NCBI GenBank assembly: GCA_949372605.1
Contig: CASIAE010000027.1
Coordinates: forward strand, 1-38,999
Reading direction: 5' to 3'
Source of the DNA: an uncultured Flavobacteriaceae bacterium
GTDB taxonomy: Bacteria > Bacteroidota > Bacteroidia > Flavobacteriales > Flavobacteriaceae
Length of the DNA stretch: 38,999 nucleotides
Shown here: positions 31,402 through 38,999 of the stretch, in pieces
Layout of the letters: each line of letters opens with the position of its first letter
Position numbering within the stretch: the stretch's first letter is position 1
Made by a program: the position numbers and the translations under genes
The notes under the pieces: model-generated
What the model saw: only the letters and a program-made list of their open reading frames with translations
Database searches by the model: none
What the model was told of the DNA's origin: nothing

Positions 31402-34206
31402 TTATTCTACAATCAATTCTTTTAAAACCGGTGTTTCAAGTAAACCCGAGGGAAGGAACTGCCAATCTGAAGTGTCGAATGGTTTATAATTTAAGCTCAC
31501 AATATTAATATTGTTAAATATTTTCCACGTTTCTCCTCTAGTCTCTTTAGCCTTAATACGATTGGCTCCCAAGTTTGTAACTTGAATCCGTAAGGTGTTT
31601 TTTCCTTTTTTAAGATGCTTGATTTCAATTTTAAAAGGGTTAGACCAAACCGTTCCGACAAATTCCTCATTGATCCAAACTTTAGCGCTCTCTCTTACCG
31701 CTCCCAAATCGAGCAGCCATGCCCCAGTATGATTTGAAGGTTTTTCAAATGCTATGCTGTAAGCAGCTGTTCCTGAAAAATCTCTAGCATCGTTGCCAAG
31801 TCGAGTCCACGAAACCAGCTTTTCAATTTCTCTATATGTTGGAATTTTTGGACCTCCTTTTAAAAAACGAAGGTTCCACAGGCCCAATATTGGATAGCTA
31901 TTTTGGCTCGCCTTATGGTATTGCCACATCGGCGCATCCGATTCCTTATAGGTCTTGACAAAAACTGTTTGGCCTGAAGCCAATGCTAGCTTAACTAAAG
32001 TTTGATCCCCATCAGCATTAGTAATAGCTTTCCCTACTTTTCCAGAAAGAGGATCTAACAATAAGACACCATTTGCCTTGTGCTGAATTGGAACAAAACC
32101 TGATATGGACTGGTCGGTATGATTTGCAATAAAATAGACTTTCTCTTCAGCTACTTTTCTGCGAATAAATTTGAGACCTGTCTCAACTAGTTTCTCGGCA
32201 TGGACTCCAGAACCAATCAATGGCAGATGAATTTGATCTAAATCATGTATTTCGATTTTGGAACGTCGCAATCTTTTGCTCATTTCTTTCTCGTCTAATG
32301 TATAATTTGAAAAACCCGGAACAGTTTCGGGCAGTCCTAAGAATATAATTGAAGCTCCTTTTTCTTTTAAAGCAATCAGTTTTTTTAATGTTTCTAGAGG
32401 CATGCTATTTGTATCAGGCACTACTAAAGTTTTATAATGACCTCCGGGTAAAAACAAAGCTCCCGATTTGAATTGAGCCTTTTCAATAAAACGATCAGAA
32501 ATATAATCAAAAGAATATCCCCTTTTTATCAAAGTATTCGCTGCCTCGTAGAAAGGCCCTTTGAGCAACCATTCGTCAGTTTTATGAATTGAAAATTGAG
32601 CGAATTTCTTACCCTTATAAAAGTTACCCCATGCATCGTGTATTGGCCAATAGAGTAATATCTCACTGTCGGGTTGTCCTAATTGAAGAAGAGATTGAGC
32701 CCTGTTGATATAATTAAATAGTGCGGGAACATCCTCCCAAATAGTGCTATTGGGGTTAAAGTTTACTGAAGCATAAAACTTCCATCCTGGCCATACCGCC
32801 TCCTCGGGAGAATAAGTAGAACCGTGAAGAAAAACATGATTTATCCCGTTAAGAAATAAGTCTTCCACCTCTGGCTTGCACTGAGATAAAGCTGTTCTAA
32901 AATGCTCTCTCAACCAAGTAAATGTCTCCGAAGAAACAAGTGGTTTATTTGCGATATGAGCCGCTGAAGACGAAAATCTAATCATCACTGGATCTGCATC
33001 CCCAGCCCTAAAATTCATGTGGGGAAATTCATTGTCCGTTCCTCCACCTTCAATTCTTCTAAATCCATTAATTTCATAAGGCATCGAACCAAAGGTTTCA
33101 CACTCTGGAATATCTGCAGAGGCATACAGATCAATCAAATTTCCCGGTGAGCCGTGAGCTTGGTACTTGGTCTTTACCTTTTCTTTATCCGCCCAAATAT
33201 TCCAAGAACCATTAAAATCCTCAATCAATAAATCGGATAAAGTTTCCTTATAATCAGTCTTAATTCGATTTGCATCGGAGTCAGAAATATCACTAAATAG
33301 TTTTGGAAGATGAGGCAGTAAATCATAGCCCCGGTGTTCGATAAAAGCGTTAAAAAAGCCTTGGGTATAGTCGGCTTTGTAAACTTCATAACTATCATTA
33401 AAAACAGCACGCACTTTTCCACTTACTTTAGTGAAGGCATCTGAATAAGGGATTAAGTATTTTTCTAAAGCTCCTGATGAAAAATGATCTAGGACCCAGC
33501 CTTTGCCGCCAGGTGCTGATCGTTTTACTTGCTGCCTTGTTTTCCCCTCATAAACAAAATATAAAGTGTGATCCGTTTCTATAGCTTTAAAATATAAACT
33601 ATCACTTAAAACTAAATTAGTTAAATCATTGTATATATTGTCTTTAGAAAATGAAATTATATTATGTAAAATAATTTTTCTGTTTAAGCTGTTATTAGAT
33701 TTAGAAAGTAAATTATACCCAAGGGGATTTACCAAATCATGCTTTGTCATACTGGGAACAAGGATACTTTGATCAAATTGTTCCCCTTTTTTTAAATCCA
33801 CCTTAAAAACCAAAAGCGTAGTTGCGGCATGAGCCAAATCTACTTGAGATCCACCCCATGGCCAGCCTGTTCCAAGGGTTAAGTCTACGCCCATACCAAG
33901 ACTGTCTGCAACCGAGAGGGTATGATTCAACATCGAAATCCATTTTGAGGAGAGATAATCAATGTGATTTTCATCTTGTCCTTTTATCCCGTAGATGGGT
34001 GCTATCTCTACGCCTCCTATACCAGCTTTATGAAAGTTAATTAATGAGCCTGTTATATTTTTTTCATTGACTGCGCTACCCATCCACCACCATCGTGTCC
34101 ATGGTTTTGTCGTGACTGTTTGGATCGGCCAATAGGATTGATTCTGAGCGTTAACTGAAGAAAAAAGAAATGAAATGAAGAATAAAGTTAAAAAAGCTTT
34201 TTTCAT
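31402..34206 (-). CDS. GH106 family protein, probable alpha-L-rhamnosidase
   Basis: The 934-aa exported protein has a signal peptide ending S-V-N-A-Q. The GH106 opening follows: P-W-T-R-W-W-W-M-G-S-A-V at about 35-46, G-G-V-E-I-A-P-I-Y-G, and G-T-G-W-P-W-G-G near 116-123. Further blocks are S-E-T-F-T-W near 430 and a C-terminal galactose-binding-like sandwich (W-L-L-D-L-G-A-V, A-K-V-W-I-N-E-E-F-V-G-T-V-W). Family members remove terminal alpha-L-rhamnose from plant or algal polysaccharides. Length is in the family range, and catalytic residues cannot be numbered here with certainty. No SusC/SusD pair is nearby in the window. It faces away from the sugar-acid genes to its right. Confidence 0.85.
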   Translation of the reverse strand: MKKAFLTLFFISFLFSSVNAQNQSYWPIQTVTTKPWTRWWWMGSAVNEKNITGSLINFHKAGIGGVEIAPIYGIKGQDENHIDYLSSKWISMLNHTLSVADSLGMGVDLTLGTGWPWGGSQVDLAHAATTLLVFKVDLKKGEQFDQSILVPSMTKHDLVNPLGYNLLSKSNNSLNRKIILHNIISFSKDNIYNDLTNLVLSDSLYFKAIETDHTLYFVYEGKTRQQVKRSAPGGKGWVLDHFSSGALEKYLIPYSDAFTKVSGKVRAVFNDSYEVYKADYTQGFFNAFIEHRGYDLLPHLPKLFSDISDSDANRIKTDYKETLSDLLIEDFNGSWNIWADKEKVKTKYQAHGSPGNLIDLYASADIPECETFGSMPYEINGFRRIEGGGTDNEFPHMNFRAGDADPVMIRFSSSAAHIANKPLVSSETFTWLREHFRTALSQCKPEVEDLFLNGINHVFLHGSTYSPEEAVWPGWKFYASVNFNPNSTIWEDVPALFNYINRAQSLLQLGQPDSEILLYWPIHDAWGNFYKGKKFAQFSIHKTDEWLLKGPFYEAANTLIKRGYSFDYISDRFIEKAQFKSGALFLPGGHYKTLVVPDTNSMPLETLKKLIALKEKGASIIFLGLPETVPGFSNYTLDEKEMSKRLRRSKIEIHDLDQIHLPLIGSGVHAEKLVETGLKFIRRKVAEEKVYFIANHTDQSISGFVPIQHKANGVLLLDPLSGKVGKAITNADGDQTLVKLALASGQTVFVKTYKESDAPMWQYHKASQNSYPILGLWNLRFLKGGPKIPTYREIEKLVSWTRLGNDARDFSGTAAYSIAFEKPSNHTGAWLLDLGAVRESAKVWINEEFVGTVWSNPFKIEIKHLKKGKNTLRIQVTNLGANRIKAKETRGETWKIFNNINIVSLNYKPFDTSDWQFLPSGLLETPVLKELIVE

Positions 34207-34471
34207 TTTAAAAGGATAATTTTGTTTTAAAAATAATAAAATTTTAAGTTAGCATTTCAGTTACTGATTAATTTTTCTATCCTCATCTTTTATTTTGTTA
34301 GTGCTTGCTAAAAGTTACAGGAGAATTCAATGCTTCTCACTTTTAACAAAACTTAAGAACAAACAAACTACCTCTCTAAAGGAGTTTCAATGAGAATTTA
34401 AACCTTCAAACTGATATAAACACTCAAAGAATCCTCCTTAAAAAGGTATTTATTTGTAATTTTAATTAAAT

Positions 34472-35965
34472 ATGAATAAACCCTCCCAAGCCTTTTTATT
34501 CTTTTTTATAATCTTGCTGGCTGGAATCCAAAACCTTGCAAGTCAAGAATTAAGTGCTGTAATTAAAGACAGCCTAACCCGAGAACCCATCCCTTTTGCT
34601 TCAATTTACTCATCAAAAGGAACAGGAATAATTGCAAATGAAGAGGGTTTTTTTCGACTTCATTTAGAAGCAAAAGCTAATGACACGCTTTATTTCTCAT
34701 GTATGGGTTATGAAACTTTAAGTCGTGTCGCTTCACAATTTAGTGACAGCGTTGTATTACTTACTCCAAAATCGATTATGCTTAATTCTATTATTGTAAC
34801 TAATAAAGATCTCACTGCTAAAGAAATAATTAAAGAAATCAAAAGAGATATTCCTGATAAATATGAACTGGGTCTGACGAATAAAAAACTATTTTTTAGA
34901 TCGTCTGGATTTCAGAAATTTAAGACACTAAAAGTTAAAGTTAAAAAATCCTCGATCGAAGAGTTTAATCAGGAATTTTGGGACAGTACGCTTCAAAAAA
35001 TGCCTAGGAAATCTGACTGGCATGTCGAAATATTAGGTAATTTATATGGTGATCATACCGAGGAAAATCAAAAACTAGAATTACAAAAAGCATTAAAACT
35101 CGAAGACAAAGAAACCTCTGCGCTATTTGAAAATATTAGAAGTGCATTCGATACCATATTAAAGCAAAACGTTAAATCTGATTCCTATTTTAAACTGCGA
35201 ACAGGAATCATCAGCGCTGATTTAGATTCGGATAACCTTAATTCTTCAGAAAAGGATACACTCACCGCCGAAGAAAAAAAGATAAAAGAAAAAGAATCAT
35301 TTTTAAAATGGAGAAAAGAAGTTTTAACGGATCTCTCTGTTTCAATTTTCGAAAAAGAATCGCTTAACCTAAATGTTATCAAAAAGGCATCTAAATACGA
35401 TTTTAAACGCATTAATTTTACTTACATCGGAAAAACACCCATTTATATTTTAAGCTTTACCCCCAAGGGCAATGCGGATTATTCGGGGAAAATCTATGTC
35501 GATGCAAATGAAATGGCGCTCATTAGGATCGAGTATAAAAACATTCAAGACATTCGTGATATTAGCTTGCTAGGAATGTCTTTTAAACAATACATGAAAG
35601 AAGTGGTTTTACAATTCAAAAAAATGAACTCTGGGAAATATACATTGCAATTTTTTGAGCTTTCTGATGGTTATGAGTCAGGAGTTGATCGAACTTTCAC
35701 AATTGTAGAAAAAAACAAAGTGATTAAAGGTCGTAACAAGCAAAATGAACTTAAAATGGACTTAAATGTTCAAACCGTTCAAACACAAAAATATCAAGGG
35801 GTCATTTTTGAAACGGAAAAAATATCTCAAGAGGAGTTTGATGGTTTTAAAGAAAATCCTTCAGTATTACCGGTTAATCTTTCACAGTATGATCCAAATT
35901 TTTGGGAAGGACACACCATCATCGAGCCCAATCAAGCAATAAAAGACTTTAAAGCAGATAAATGA
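34472..35965 (+). CDS. CarboxypepD_reg-like outer-membrane-associated protein
   Basis: The 497-aa protein has a signal peptide (residues 1-24, ending A-S-Q). A carboxypeptidase D regulatory-like domain follows (S-A-V-I-K-D-S-L-T-R-E-P-I-P-F-A-S-I-Y-S, A-N-E-E-G-F-F-R-L-H, F-S-C-M-G-Y-E-T). Then comes L-N-S-I-I-V-T-N-K-D-L-T-A-K-E-I-I, the start of a region resembling the plug side of DUF5686-like proteins. A highly charged Lys/Glu helix lies near residues 265-285. The rest looks like beta-strands (Y-S-G-K-I-Y-V-D-A-N-E-M-A-L-I-R-I-E). No TonB barrel is present. Similar proteins are common in Bacteroidota; the role is unknown. Confidence 0.7.
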   Translation: MNKPSQAFLFFFIILLAGIQNLASQELSAVIKDSLTREPIPFASIYSSKGTGIIANEEGFFRLHLEAKANDTLYFSCMGYETLSRVASQFSDSVVLLTPKSIMLNSIIVTNKDLTAKEIIKEIKRDIPDKYELGLTNKKLFFRSSGFQKFKTLKVKVKKSSIEEFNQEFWDSTLQKMPRKSDWHVEILGNLYGDHTEENQKLELQKALKLEDKETSALFENIRSAFDTILKQNVKSDSYFKLRTGIISADLDSDNLNSSEKDTLTAEEKKIKEKESFLKWRKEVLTDLSVSIFEKESLNLNVIKKASKYDFKRINFTYIGKTPIYILSFTPKGNADYSGKIYVDANEMALIRIEYKNIQDIRDISLLGMSFKQYMKEVVLQFKKMNSGKYTLQFFELSDGYESGVDRTFTIVEKNKVIKGRNKQNELKMDLNVQTVQTQKYQGVIFETEKISQEEFDGFKENPSVLPVNLSQYDPNFWEGHTIIEPNQAIKDFKADK

Positions 35966-36136
35966 TCTTAAAAGTAGCCTTCTCAAATATTTAGTGATTT
36001 TAAGTCGTTTTATTGAGTCCTAAGTATCGGTCTATTAAAGTGCTATTTGGGAGAAGCATTAAAAAAGGGGAGTCTAGTTTTAAGGAAATTTAGCAGATTA
36101 ATCTTTTATTCGTAAATTTAATTTTTTTAAAAACAA

Positions 36137-37801
36137 ATGAAAAGTTACCAAAAAATACTACAAATTCATCCAAACGACAACATTCTTGTCGCACTCACAG
36201 ACTTAAAAAAGGGAGATCAAATTTCATTTGAAGACCGATTGTTTGTCCTACATAATGACATTGCAGCAAAACATAAGTTTGCCATGTGTGATTTTGCAAA
36301 AGGAGACTCTGTTTTTATGTATGGTGTATTGGTGGGTAAAGCGACAAAAGAAATTTTTAAAGGAGGGCTCATAAGCACCTCAAACATTGTTCACGACACA
36401 GAAGCATATAGCGTTGAAAAAGTGGCGAAAAAAACGCCTTGGGTCGCACCAGATCTTTCTAAATTTAAAAACAAAACCTTTAAAGGTTACCCCAGAGCCA
36501 ATGGCTCCGTCGGAACAGAAAACAACTGGTTAATCATCCCGTTGGTTTTCTGTCAAAACAGAAATGTTGAGGTTCTAAAAGAAACCCTAGTAGAAAAACT
36601 AGGTTTTGGCAAAAAGAGACATTTAGAATTTAATGTCGAAAAGTTAATCAATGCATATAAAGCAGGAGATTCTTCGATATCAATTTTAGAGAAAAATATT
36701 ATTGAGGAACCCGATGAATTGACCAAAAACCCATTGTTTCCAAATGTGGATGGTGTTCGTTTTTTAACCCATAATGGGGGTTGTGGCGGAGCAGCTTCAG
36801 ATGCAATTTCATTGTGTAATTTATTGGCAGGCTATATCAACAATTCCAATGTAGCGGGCGCTACGGTTTTGAGCTTGGGATGTCAAAACGCACAGGCTAG
36901 TATTTTAGAAAAAGCGTTGGCAAAAATGGCGCCAAAAAATAAAAAGCCCGTTTATATATTAGAACAGCAACAAAGTAATTCAGAAAAGGATTTGATTGCC
37001 GAGGCCGTCAAAAAAACTTTTGTGGGGTTAATAGAAGCCAATAAAATCGATCGACAACCTGCTCCTTTAAGTAAGTTAGTCATTGGTCTAGAATGTGGCG
37101 GATCTGACGGTTTTTCGGGAATTTCAGCTAATCCAACTTTGGGCTATGTCTCGGATCTTGTAGTCGGTTTAGGAGGTGCAACGGTGTTGTCAGAATTTCC
37201 AGAACTTCACGGCGTTGAGCAAGAATTAATCAATCGATGTGAAGATCGAAACAAGGCTAAGAAATTCGCTAATATCATGTCTACTTATAATGAAAAAGCC
37301 GAGGCTTTGGGTGCACCATTTTCAATGAATCCCTCCCCGGGAAACATCAAAGACGGATTGATTACGGATGCAATTAAATCATCAGGGGCGGCAAAAAAAG
37401 GAGGAACTTCTCCAGTAAAAGATGTTTTGGATTATACAGAACAAGTAGTCCAACCCGGTTTAAATTTACTTTGCACACCCGGGAATGATGTTGAATCGAC
37501 AACTGGTTTGGCAGGCTCTGGAGCGAATGTTATTTTGTTTACCACCGGTTTAGGTACTCCAACGGGAAATCCAATTTCCCCTGTTGTAAAAGTCTCAACC
37601 AATACAAAGTTATTTAATAAGATGAATGATATTCTTGATTTTAATACGGGTACAATAATCGAAGGAAAAGCAACAATTGAAAAAACAGGCGAAGCACTCT
37701 TGGATTTTGTTATTCAAGTTGCCAGTGGAGAAATACAAACAAAAGCCAGAAAATTAATGCAAGATGACTTTATCCCATGGAAAAGAGGGATGTCATTATA
37801 A
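36137..37801 (+). CDS. UxaA-family dehydratase (altronate/fuconate type)
   Basis: The 554-aa protein has an N-terminal SAF domain (residues 1-80) and a large D-galactarate dehydratase/altronate hydrolase domain. Blocks are G-Y-P-R-A-N-G-S-V-G-T-E-N-N-W near 119-133, T-H-N-G-G-C-G-G near 211-218, L-E-C-G-G-S-D-G-F-S-G and G-L-G-T-P-T-G-N. Cys residues in G-C-G-G and E-C-G-G match the iron-binding family signature. UxaA dehydrates D-altronate. Followed by an SDR and an FAH-family gene, an L-fuconate or L-rhamnonate dehydratase role is more likely. It is the first gene of the operon: 13 bases separate it from the SDR start. Confidence 0.82.
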   Translation: MKSYQKILQIHPNDNILVALTDLKKGDQISFEDRLFVLHNDIAAKHKFAMCDFAKGDSVFMYGVLVGKATKEIFKGGLISTSNIVHDTEAYSVEKVAKKTPWVAPDLSKFKNKTFKGYPRANGSVGTENNWLIIPLVFCQNRNVEVLKETLVEKLGFGKKRHLEFNVEKLINAYKAGDSSISILEKNIIEEPDELTKNPLFPNVDGVRFLTHNGGCGGAASDAISLCNLLAGYINNSNVAGATVLSLGCQNAQASILEKALAKMAPKNKKPVYILEQQQSNSEKDLIAEAVKKTFVGLIEANKIDRQPAPLSKLVIGLECGGSDGFSGISANPTLGYVSDLVVGLGGATVLSEFPELHGVEQELINRCEDRNKAKKFANIMSTYNEKAEALGAPFSMNPSPGNIKDGLITDAIKSSGAAKKGGTSPVKDVLDYTEQVVQPGLNLLCTPGNDVESTTGLAGSGANVILFTTGLGTPTGNPISPVVKVSTNTKLFNKMNDILDFNTGTIIEGKATIEKTGEALLDFVIQVASGEIQTKARKLMQDDFIPWKRGMSL

Positions 37802-37814
37802 AATAGCTTTTAAA

Positions 37815-38597
37815 ATGTCGAAATTTAGTTTAAAAAATAAAATCGTATTAATTACTGGTGGAGGAAGTGGAATAGGAAAAGCCATTGCGGTTACCTTTGC
37901 GGCTCAGGGGGCAAAAATTCATATTTTAGACTTTAATGAAATTGCTGCAAAAAAAACTGAAGATGAAATTAATAATACAGGATCGGTGGCAAAAGCACAT
38001 GCATGTGATGTCTCCAATCAGAAAAACGTAAATGCTATAGTCGCTCAAATCACAAAAAGTGATAGGATTGATGTTTTAATAAATAACGCTGGAATTTCTC
38101 ATGTTGGAAATATTGAATCTGTAGAAGAAACAGACCTTGACCGCTTGTACAGCGTTAACATAAAAGGGGTTTACAATTGCATTAAAGCATGTATACCCGT
38201 GATGAAAAATCAAAAAAGTGGCGTAATTCTTAATCTGGCCTCTATTGCCTCACATGTAGGACTCAACGATCGATTTGCCTATGCCATGACCAAAGGCGCC
38301 GTTTTGACCATGACTTATGCCATCGCAAAAGATTATTTAAATTCGGATATTCGTTGTAACAGCATATCTCCTGGGAGAGTTCACACCCCATTTGTGGATG
38401 GTTTTATCAATAAAAACTATCCCGGGAAAGAAACAGAAATGTTTGAAAAACTCTCAAAAACACAACCCATAGGACGAATGGGGAAACCCCAAGAAATAGC
38501 AGATTTGGCCCTCTTTTTATGTTCAGATGAAGCGGGATTTATCACAGGATCTGACTATGCAATTGATGGTGGATTTATAAAATTAAACGGAAATTAA
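37815..38597 (+). CDS. SDR dehydrogenase, likely 2-keto-3-deoxy-sugar-acid dehydrogenase
   Basis: The start at 37815 (M-S-K-F-S-L-K-N-K-I-V) gives a normal 260-aa classical SDR; the upstream ATG at 37764 lies inside the dehydratase gene. T-G-G-G-S-G-I-G near residues 14-21 binds NAD(P), followed by N-N-A-G, a serine in N-L-A-S-I-A-S, and the catalytic Y-A-M-T-K. The C-terminus has I-T-G-S-D-Y-A-I-D-G-G. Between a UxaA dehydratase and an FAH-family gene, the enzyme plausibly oxidises the 4-hydroxyl of 2-keto-3-deoxy-L-fuconate (or rhamnonate). It could also be a sugar-1-dehydrogenase. Confidence 0.82.
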   Translation: MSKFSLKNKIVLITGGGSGIGKAIAVTFAAQGAKIHILDFNEIAAKKTEDEINNTGSVAKAHACDVSNQKNVNAIVAQITKSDRIDVLINNAGISHVGNIESVEETDLDRLYSVNIKGVYNCIKACIPVMKNQKSGVILNLASIASHVGLNDRFAYAMTKGAVLTMTYAIAKDYLNSDIRCNSISPGRVHTPFVDGFINKNYPGKETEMFEKLSKTQPIGRMGKPQEIADLALFLCSDEAGFITGSDYAIDGGFIKLNGN

Positions 38598-38609
38598 TAA
38601 GTAATAAAA

Positions 38610-38999
38610 ATGAAGTTAATTAGATTTGGAGCGATCGGCTATGAAAAACCAGGAGTTCAATTGACAGACGGAACAAAAATAGACGTCTCGAGTTTTGGTT
38701 CGGATTATAACGAAGAATTTTTTGGTGATGGAGGCATCACTAAGCTCTCTAACTGGCTTGTTAATAACCAAAATCAGTGTCCCAAAATTGGATCAGAAGT
38801 TCGATTGGGAGTTCCATTGGTTCGGCCGTCAAAAATTGTTTGTGTGGGTTTAAATTATGCTAAACACGCCGCCGAGAGTGGGATGGAATTCCTCAAGAAC
38901 CCGTACTGTTCTTTAAAGCAACCTCTGCTTTAGTCGGCCCCAATGATAATATCATTATTCCCAAAGGAAGTGAGAAAACAGACTGGGAAGTAGAATTGG
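38610..38999 (+). CDS. Fumarylacetoacetate hydrolase-family protein, partial, one frameshift
   Basis: The gene starts M-K-L-I-R-F-G-A-I-G-Y-E-K-P-G, 12 bases after the SDR stop. P-S-K-I-V-C-V-G-L-N-Y-A-K-H-A-A-E-S-G is the family's entry to the catalytic domain. The frame breaks near 38885. The next frame reads I-P-Q-E-P-V-L-F-F-K-A-T-S-A-L-V-G-P-N and D-W-E-V-E-L, the usual FAH core, to the edge of the window. FAH-family enzymes cleave C-C bonds in diketo acids. Here the likely substrate is 2,4-diketo-3-deoxy-L-fuconate or rhamnonate, giving pyruvate and lactate. Only the N-terminal part is visible. Confidence 0.85.

Overview
The window looks like chromosomal DNA of a marine Bacteroidota, most likely a flavobacterium. 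It is AT-rich, several signal peptides are followed by Cys lipoboxes, and candidate promoters carry the Bacteroidota -7 box TAnnTTTG. The gene content fits: an UpxY-type antiterminator, a CarboxypepD_reg-like protein, an OmpA protein with thrombospondin-type-3 repeats, TonB receptor, GH106, DUF1080, YHYH and SCO proteins. No rRNA, tRNA, CRISPR array, insertion sequence or phage gene was seen.

Region 1 (1-10.2 kb) is a surface-polysaccharide locus read mostly on the minus strand from a split Wzy/O-antigen-ligase-like gene. In transcription order it holds the polymerase/ligase with a TPR tail, a WbpO/TviB-type UDP-HexNAc dehydrogenase, an UpxY/NusG-like antiterminator, a winged-helix protein with a nucleotidyltransferase-like tail, a cytidylyltransferase-like protein, UDP-glucose 6-dehydrogenase (ugd), an extra ugd C-terminal-domain ORF, an RmlD-like reductase, a PseC-like aminotransferase and a MaoC-like dehydratase that runs off the left edge. 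Many genes overlap by 1-4 bases. A MraY/WecA-like initiating transferase faces the other way at 9.3-10.2 kb. Many of these genes carry single-base frameshifts. The other frame resumes recognisable family sequence each time, so they are either consensus errors or real decay.

Region 2 (10.3-21.3 kb) begins with a lipoprotein whose long leucine/threonine-rich repeat region is shattered by frameshifts. After it come intact genes for PBP4 (dacB), a TonB-dependent receptor, a small membrane protein, a pirin with a clear promoter, a 46-aa ORF, an exported beta-propeller-like protein, a sodium:solute symporter and a conserved secreted protein.

Region 3 (21.3-30.3 kb) has small membrane proteins, an ABA4-like (DUF4281) gene with one frameshift, a YkuK-like RNase-H-fold protein, a VanZ-DgcA-DgcN unit likely for D-glutamate use, and a YHYH/MORN/SCO trio of overlapping lipoprotein genes. 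A remnant of an SGNH hydrolase, a two-domain lipoprotein with a Crp/Fnr-like dyad upstream, a DUF1080 lipoprotein and a cluster of tiny genes follow. One of the tiny genes encodes a 43-aa protein with a complete classical C2H2 zinc finger, overlapping a half-length DUF1456 gene.

Region 4 (30.4-39 kb) concerns the outer membrane and sugar use: an OmpA/TSP3 protein, a GH106 alpha-L-rhamnosidase, a CarboxypepD_reg-like protein, and an operon of a UxaA-family dehydratase, an SDR dehydrogenase and a fumarylacetoacetate-hydrolase-family protein. The last three fit a non-phosphorylating route for a deoxy-sugar acid (L-fuconate or L-rhamnonate).
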